From assembly GCA_031370485.1 (NCBI GenBank), contig JANMQK010000379.1, positions 1 through 18,683 of the forward strand: a stretch of 18,683 nucleotides of DNA, given 5' to 3'. The position numbers and the translations under genes were made by a program. Source of the stretch: JANMQK01 sp031370485 (GTDB lineage Bacteria > Acidobacteriota > Polarisedimenticolia > Gp22-AA2). Positions 14,937 through 18,683 of this stretch are shown in pieces. A model generated the notes under the pieces. It was not told the origin of the DNA. It worked only from the letters and a program-made list of their open reading frames with translations, and searched no databases. Every line of letters starts with the position of its first letter. The stretch's first letter is position 1.

Positions 14937-15794
14937 CTAGTCCAGCCGCCGGCCGGCGAGAGGGCGCAGCCGATCGCGCGCCGCCGCGGGGATGGCGGAT
15001 CGCTCCGTGATGATGGCGTTGTCGAGCGCGGTGGCGCAGGCGCAGGCCCGCCGATCCGGGATCCGGGCGATCGCCCGGGCCAGGATCGCCTGCGCGGTCT
15101 CCGCGTTCTCGTTCAGCCGGGAGACGATTTCCCCGACCGAGACCGGCTTCTCCTCGACTTTCCAGCAGTCGTAGTCGGTGACCATGGCAAGGGTGGCGTA
15201 GCACAGCTCGGCCTCGCGCGCCAGCTTCACCTCCTGGGCATTGGTCATCCCGATCACGTCGACACCCCACGAACGGTACAGGTTCGACTCGCCCCGGGTG
15301 GAGAACTGCGGGCCCTCGATGCACAGGTAGACCCCGCCCCGGTGAATCCGCGCCCCGCTTTCCTTTCCCGCCGCCTCGACGGTCGCGACGAGATCCGGGC
15401 AGACTGGATCGGCGACTGACACATGCGCCGCCACTCCCCCTCCGAAGAAGGTCGAGGGACGCTGCCGGGTCCAGTCGATGAACTGCTCGGGCAGGACCAC
15501 GTCGAGAGGCTGCAGCGATTCCTTCATGCTGCCCACGGCGCTCACCGAGAGCAGCCTTTCGACCCCGAGCATCTTGAAGCCGAAGATGTTGGCCCGGAAG
15601 TTGATCTCGGAAGGAAGCAGCCGGTGACCGCGCCCGTGCCGCGACAGGAAGGCGACCTCGCGTCCGCCGAGCCGGCCCAGGAAATAGCTGTCCGAGGGCT
15701 CTCCGAAGGGGGTGACGAGTTTTTCCTCGCGCAGTCCCTCGAGAGCGCCCAGGCGGTACAGGCCGCTCCCGCCGATGACGCCCACTCCACTCAT
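14937..15794 (-). CDS. mtnP: S-methyl-5'-thioadenosine phosphorylase
   Basis: A 285-aa enzyme that phosphorolyses methylthioadenosine to adenine and methylthioribose-1-phosphate. Features: phosphate-binding GGSGLY (8-13), SRHGRGH (51-57), PSEINFRANI, CIEGPQFSTRGES (158-170), MTNAQEVKLAREAELCYA and TDYDCW with D207/D209, which in MTAP select adenine nucleosides, then VEEKPVSV. Length matches the family (~280-290). I chose the ATG at 15794 (GGAG 9 nt upstream) over the in-frame GTG at 15821 because that codon falls within the predicted -10 box. It is co-transcribed with the PfkB kinase 3 nt downstream. Related purine nucleoside phosphorylases are the main alternative; the TDYDCW context favours MTAP. 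Confidence 0.93.
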   Translation of the reverse strand: MSGVGVIGGSGLYRLGALEGLREEKLVTPFGEPSDSYFLGRLGGREVAFLSRHGRGHRLLPSEINFRANIFGFKMLGVERLLSVSAVGSMKESLQPLDVVLPEQFIDWTRQRPSTFFGGGVAAHVSVADPVCPDLVATVEAAGKESGARIHRGGVYLCIEGPQFSTRGESNLYRSWGVDVIGMTNAQEVKLAREAELCYATLAMVTDYDCWKVEEKPVSVGEIVSRLNENAETAQAILARAIARIPDRRACACATALDNAIITERSAIPAAARDRLRPLAGRRLD

Positions 15795-15819
15795 TTTCGC
15801 GCGCTCCGTGAAGGGCGTC

Positions 15820-15849
15820 ACACTAGCATCCGGCTCCGGGACGAGTCAA
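15820..15849 (-). promoter_or_regulatory. Probable promoter of mtnP-pfkB
   Basis: On minus: TTGACT (15849-15844, 5 of 6), an 18-nt spacer and an extended -10 TGC-TAGTGT (15825-15820, 3 of 6 in the hexamer). It lies between the patatin stop and mtnP, with a predicted leader of about 20 nt. Confidence 0.45.
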
Positions 15850-15868
15850 GAACGGAGCCCGGATCAGC

Positions 15869-15891
15869 CCCGGCCGCCCTACGCGGCCGGG
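15869..15891 (-). terminator. GC-rich hairpin across the patatin stop codon
   Basis: A 9-bp perfect stem (CCCGGCCGC / GCGGCCGGG) with a 5-nt loop spans the TAG of the patatin gene. No U-tract follows on minus, so it is not a classical intrinsic terminator; it may slow the polymerase, aid Rho-independent ends in a GC-rich genome, or be incidental. Confidence 0.3.
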
Positions 15892-16715
15892 AGCGTCCAC
15901 GACCGCAGGCGGTCGAGGACCGCGTCGCTGACGACCGCCTTGCCGGCGGCGACCAGGCGGTCGGGGTCGCCCCGGCGCGGCAGCATGGCCGACAGGCGGG
16001 ACACGTCCGGCTGCAAAAGCAGGAGCCTGTCTCCACAGGCCTCGCGGAGATGGTCCCAGTAGGCGGGACTTCTCTGGCGCACGCAGAGCCGGATCGCCAG
16101 ATCCACGGCAAGCACCTTCCGGGCGCTCACCGGAGGAGCGAAACAGTGCTCCACGGGGACGGTCGTGTACCACCCGGCGTCGACCAGCAGGTGGCGCCGG
16201 CCGTTCAATCGCGCCGCGACCGGCGGGAAGAGCACCGGGATCGCCGCCGAAGCGGCGACCGCGGTCCGCACCGGCAGCGTCGCAGGCAGGCCCGGGCCTC
16301 CGTACACCAGGACCTCCCGCCGCGACAAGAGATCGTATGTGAGAATCCCCAGCCGGCGGACGCCGTGATGCAGGCGATCGAACGACGCCCGTCCCAGGAG
16401 ATCGAGGTGGTCCCTGAGCCGTCCGGTGCGCCGCGCCGCGCGTTTCGAAACCATCGGGAGGTTCCAGTAGGAGATCGCGAGGCTCAGGACGCTCGCGGGG
16501 GTCAACCCGCGCGCCTCGTCCATCAACTCCTCGGGCGTGAGCCCCCCGGCGGCATAGAGCGCCCCGACGATGGCCCCGACGCTGCACCCCACGATCGTAT
16601 CGATCGGGATCGCGGCCTCGCGCAGGCGGGAAAGGACCCCCGTGAGGGCCACGCCCCGGGCCGCCCCGCCGCCCAGGACCAGCACGATCCGCCCCGGATC
16701 CCCGCAAGGGCTCAG
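15879..16715 (-). CDS. Patatin-like phospholipase (RssA-like)
   Basis: With the start used here it has 278 aa. It carries the patatin landmarks in order: oxyanion loop GGGAARG (15-21), nucleophile elbow GCSVG with Ser45 (43-47), and the DAG of the Ser-Asp dyad, Asp179 in LLVDAGWYTTVPVEH. AASAAIPVLFPP and VLAVDLAI also match the RssA/YchK group. It probably hydrolyses acyl esters of lipids in the cytosol or at the inner membrane. The start is unusual. Strand beta-1 (GRIVLVLGGG) needs residues upstream of the first downstream GTG (16685). The only well-placed candidate is CTG at 16715-16713, preceded by GAGG at 6 nt spacing and overlapping the upstream gene's TGA as CTGA. The GTG at 16901 would add a low-complexity tail lying under another reading frame. 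Confidence 0.82.
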   Translation of the reverse strand: MSPCGDPGRIVLVLGGGAARGVALTGVLSRLREAAIPIDTIVGCSVGAIVGALYAAGGLTPEELMDEARGLTPASVLSLAISYWNLPMVSKRAARRTGRLRDHLDLLGRASFDRLHHGVRRLGILTYDLLSRREVLVYGGPGLPATLPVRTAVAASAAIPVLFPPVAARLNGRRHLLVDAGWYTTVPVEHCFAPPVSARKVLAVDLAIRLCVRQRSPAYWDHLREACGDRLLLLQPDVSRLSAMLPRRGDPDRLVAAGKAVVSDAVLDRLRSWTLPAA

Positions 16716-17053
16716 TCCGTACCTCGGCGGTCGGAGCAGATCACCAGGCTCCTCGAGGGACCCGTCCCGGGGCGCAGGACAGCCTTCAGGGAACGGGGGC
16801 GACAGGTAAGGATGAGGGCCAGCGCGGCCCTCCTGCCCCCGGCCCGGCGGGCCCCGGACTTGAGGAGCGCCTTCGCACGCGCCTGCACGGCCCGGGCGCA
16901 CCGCCGCGCCGCCAGGGCCGCTGCGCCATTGCTGCGAAAAAAATGAAGGGTCGCAAGCTGGGCCAGACCGGCCAAGGCGGGGTCGGCTGACAGTGTCAGG
17001 ACCATCCTGTGGGGCTTTTCGCGGTCCAACTGGCCTCCGGGGGCTCGGGGCAT
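16712..17053 (-). CDS. Small basic protein of unknown function upstream of the patatin gene
   Basis: A frame of up to 113 aa, rich in Ala, Arg and Leu. From LTLSADPALAGLAQLATLHF it looks like an amphipathic helical region, followed by AVQARAKALLKSGARRAGG and a strand-like part (AALALILTCRP, SLVICS). The layout vaguely recalls the start of RsbW-type anti-sigma ATPase domains, but the ATP-binding N-box and G-boxes are not present. I do not recognise the family. Start choices: ATG 17053, which overlaps the predicted -10 box and is therefore doubtful; TTG 17029 with GGAGG 4 nt upstream; or ATG 17005. It precedes the patatin gene and shares the CTGA junction with it. It may be a real partner or a chance frame in GC-rich DNA. 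Confidence 0.42.
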   Translation of the reverse strand: MPRAPGGQLDREKPHRMVLTLSADPALAGLAQLATLHFFRSNGAAALAARRCARAVQARAKALLKSGARRAGGRRAALALILTCRPRSLKAVLRPGTGPSRSLVICSDRRGTD

Positions 17054-17081
17054 CTTAGGGCCGCGCTCCGGCGTGTGTCAA
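17052..17081 (-). promoter_or_regulatory. Probable promoter of the small protein-patatin unit
   Basis: On minus: TTGACA (17081-17076, consensus), an 18-nt spacer and TAAGAT (17057-17052, 4 of 6). It stands back to back with a plus-strand promoter about 15 nt away, so the divergent units could share a regulator. Confidence 0.5.
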
Positions 17082-17096
17082 CGGCTTGGATGCCGG

Positions 17097-17125
17097 TTGC
17101 GAACCCCCCTCCCGAGATCTAGATT
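17097..17125 (+). promoter_or_regulatory. Probable promoter of the GAF-GGDEF gene
   Basis: TTGCGA (17097-17102), a 17-nt spacer and TAGATT (17120-17125, 4 of 6). The -35 hexamer equals that of the accessory operon promoter at 2751. Predicted leader is about 30 nt, with GTGAGG 8 nt before the ATG. Confidence 0.5.
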
Positions 17126-17160
17126 CTGATGGCGGGACAGTCACGCGTGAGGTCTGTTCG

Positions 17161-18683
17161 ATGAGCCCCAATGGGCGGAAAATGGACACCAACGAGAAGC
17201 GATTCCGCCTCTACGCCTACTCGCTGGGACTCGGGTCGCTGGCCGTGGTGGTGGCGCACCTCTACCTTGCCCGCGATCTTCTGGCGCGAGAGATCCTGCC
17301 GGTCGTCATCTTCGCCCTGTTCATCGGGCTCGCCTGGTACCTGAGCTTCTCCATCTTCCCGCGCGCCAGCCTTTCCATCTCGCTCGACATGTCCTACATG
17401 ATGACGGCGCTCTGCGTTCTCCAGCGACCGCTTGCGCTCGCCGTCGCCCTCGGCGGCGCTCTCCTCGGCTCGATCCTGCGCATGCGCGACCCCGAGATCA
17501 AGCGGCACGACCCCTTCTTCATGTCTCTCTGCCTGAACACGGGCGGTGTCGTCACGACGGCCCTCGCGGGGCAGTACCTGTCCCTGCTCTTCAAGGAGCG
17601 CTGGCAATTCCACACCCTCTCATGGATGACCGTCGGCATGATCGCCGCCCTCTTTATCGCCTACAACCTCACGAACCTGGCGGTCATGGGCACGGCGGTC
17701 ATACTGAAGGGCGAGCCGTTTTTCCGCTACCTGAAACACTATATCCGCTACATCCCCACCCTTGAAATGTTCACCATCCCCCTGAGCCTGGGCCTGGCGC
17801 TGCTCTACGCGGCCACCGGTGTCTGGGGGTTCGTGCCGCTCGCGTCGACCATCCTCGTGGGCAGCGCCGTCCTGAAGAAGCTCAACCGCACGCGCCACGA
17901 TCTCAGCGCCGTGAACGTGCAGTTGCAGAACCGCTCGCGCGAGCTCCGGATCCTCTACACGATCGGCAAGGACATCAGCTCGAGCCTCGATCCCAGGGTG
18001 GTCTTCTCGCAGATCACCGATCACGTGCGCCGCATCCTGGACGCGCCGTTCGTCTTCCTGTCACTCAAGCACCGCGGACCACACGAGCCCTACCTCGAGT
18101 ACGTGGCGCGGGACGGGCGCATCGTTGTGGATCTCGAGCGGCCGCTCGGGGAGGGGTTCACGAACTGGATGGTGGAAGCGCGCCGCCCGCTGCTCCTCGG
18201 AGACGTGGTCCGGGACCGCGACTCTTTGCCCTGCACGCCGCTCATCCTCGACGAATCGGCCCGCTCGGTGCTCGCGGCGCCCCTGACCGTGAGCAACGAG
18301 ACCATCGGAGTGCTCTGCGTCCAGAGCCCGAGGACCTTCGCCTACGGGCTGGATCAGCTGTCCCTCCTGACAACGATCGCCCAGCAGGCGGCGGTGTCGA
18401 TCGAGAACGCCCGTAACTTCCAGATGGCGATCATCGACCAGCTGACCCAGCTCTTCCTGAGGGACTACTTCCACCGGAAGCTTCTCGAGGAGCAGTCGCG
18501 CGCCAGGCGATACGGGAGCACGTTCTCCGTCCTGATGCTCGACCTCGACTCGTTCAAGGCGATCAATGACCGGCTCGGGCATCTGGCCGGCGACCGCTTT
18601 CTGGTGCGTGTCGGCGAGGTGATCAAGGAGACGATGCGCGCGGCCGACACCCCGTGCCGGTATGGCGGCGAGGAGTTCTGCGT
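17161..18683 (+). CDS. Membrane GAF-GGDEF diguanylate cyclase (C-terminus cut by window end)
   Basis: 507 codons are visible. Residues ~18-240 are hydrophobic with about six membrane segments (around 18-36, 45-64, 82-104, 122-143, 156-182, 203-236). No named sensor family is recognised. A short coiled coil (~240-268) leads into a GAF domain (~270-415; LYTIGKDISSSLDP, APLTVSNETIGVLCVQ). The GGDEF domain starts with DQLTQLFLRDYF (427-438) and has MLDLDSFKAINDRLGHLAGD (459-478) and the active-site GGEEF (502-506). An RxxD inhibitory site (R493-D496) lies exactly five residues before GGEEF, so the cyclase should be active and product-inhibited. It makes c-di-GMP from two GTP at the inner membrane. 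ATG at 17161 has a good ribosome site (GAGG, 8 nt). It is divergent from the patatin unit. Confidence 0.93.
   Translation, partial: MSPNGRKMDTNEKRFRLYAYSLGLGSLAVVVAHLYLARDLLAREILPVVIFALFIGLAWYLSFSIFPRASLSISLDMSYMMTALCVLQRPLALAVALGGALLGSILRMRDPEIKRHDPFFMSLCLNTGGVVTTALAGQYLSLLFKERWQFHTLSWMTVGMIAALFIAYNLTNLAVMGTAVILKGEPFFRYLKHYIRYIPTLEMFTIPLSLGLALLYAATGVWGFVPLASTILVGSAVLKKLNRTRHDLSAVNVQLQNRSRELRILYTIGKDISSSLDPRVVFSQITDHVRRILDAPFVFLSLKHRGPHEPYLEYVARDGRIVVDLERPLGEGFTNWMVEARRPLLLGDVVRDRDSLPCTPLILDESARSVLAAPLTVSNETIGVLCVQSPRTFAYGLDQLSLLTTIAQQAAVSIENARNFQMAIIDQLTQLFLRDYFHRKLLEEQSRARRYGSTFSVLMLDLDSFKAINDRLGHLAGDRFLVRVGEVIKETMRAADTPCRYGGEEFC

Noticed and set aside
14208..16946. Long plus frames opposite pfkB, mtnP and the patatin gene
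   Set aside because: Antisense shadows of genes with clear motifs.

Overview
This is a high-GC bacterial chromosome segment (GC-rich third codon positions throughout) from a Gram-negative, free-living-type organism. A lipoprotein-like gene follows leuS in the place usually held by lptE. Signalling proteins carry DUF4388/PATAN, MJ0042 zinc-ribbon, receiver, GAF and GGDEF modules, and housekeeping genes occur in the order ribH-nusB ... leuS-lptE. Together these fit Acidobacteriota or a deltaproteobacterial-type lineage, with Acidobacteriota my first guess. That is an inference from gene content, not a measurement. I see no tRNA, rRNA, CRISPR array, transposon or phage gene, and no gene-free stretch longer than about 215 bases.

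Left edge (1-2604, minus): the 5' end of a probable lptE and complete leuS, transcribed leftward from a promoter in the 213-base divergent gap 2605-2817.

Centre (2818-10270, plus): a seven-gene, tightly coupled operon with its own sigma70-like promoter. In order it encodes a nucleotidyltransferase-fold protein, an HprK-like P-loop kinase, a stand-alone CheY-like receiver, a large fusion of a GspE/PilB-type ATPase with a C-terminal HD-GYP-like domain, an S24/S26-peptidase-like protein, a GT4 glycosyltransferase and a GT9 (heptosyltransferase-like) glycosyltransferase. Five of the six junctions are 4-nt NTGA stop/start overlaps. Several products keep the fold but lack textbook catalytic residues: Arg for the Walker A Lys and no Walker B Glu in the GspE part, no GYP signature in the HD part, Thr for the S26 nucleophile Ser, and an altered Asp pair in the nucleotidyltransferase. 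This operon is the best candidate for an undescribed system, possibly signal-controlled synthesis or modification of a surface glycan.

Right of it (10292-12831, minus) lie two coupled signalling genes: a DUF4388-receiver-GAF protein and an MJ0042 zinc-ribbon/pseudo-receiver protein. They converge on the central operon. Next come nusB and ribH (overlapping, with a strong promoter and an 18-bp perfect palindrome at the predicted transcript start), a PfkB-family kinase and mtnP (3 nt apart, own promoter), then an RssA-like patatin and a small unknown protein upstream of it, all on minus. A divergent promoter region (17052-17125) precedes a membrane GAF-GGDEF diguanylate cyclase on plus, which runs off the right edge.

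The housekeeping half covers translation (leuS), transcription antitermination (nusB), riboflavin synthesis (ribH), methylthioadenosine salvage (mtnP) and outer-membrane LPS assembly (lptE). The accessory half mixes c-di-GMP-type signalling parts (GGDEF, HD-GYP remnant, receivers) with glycan synthesis.
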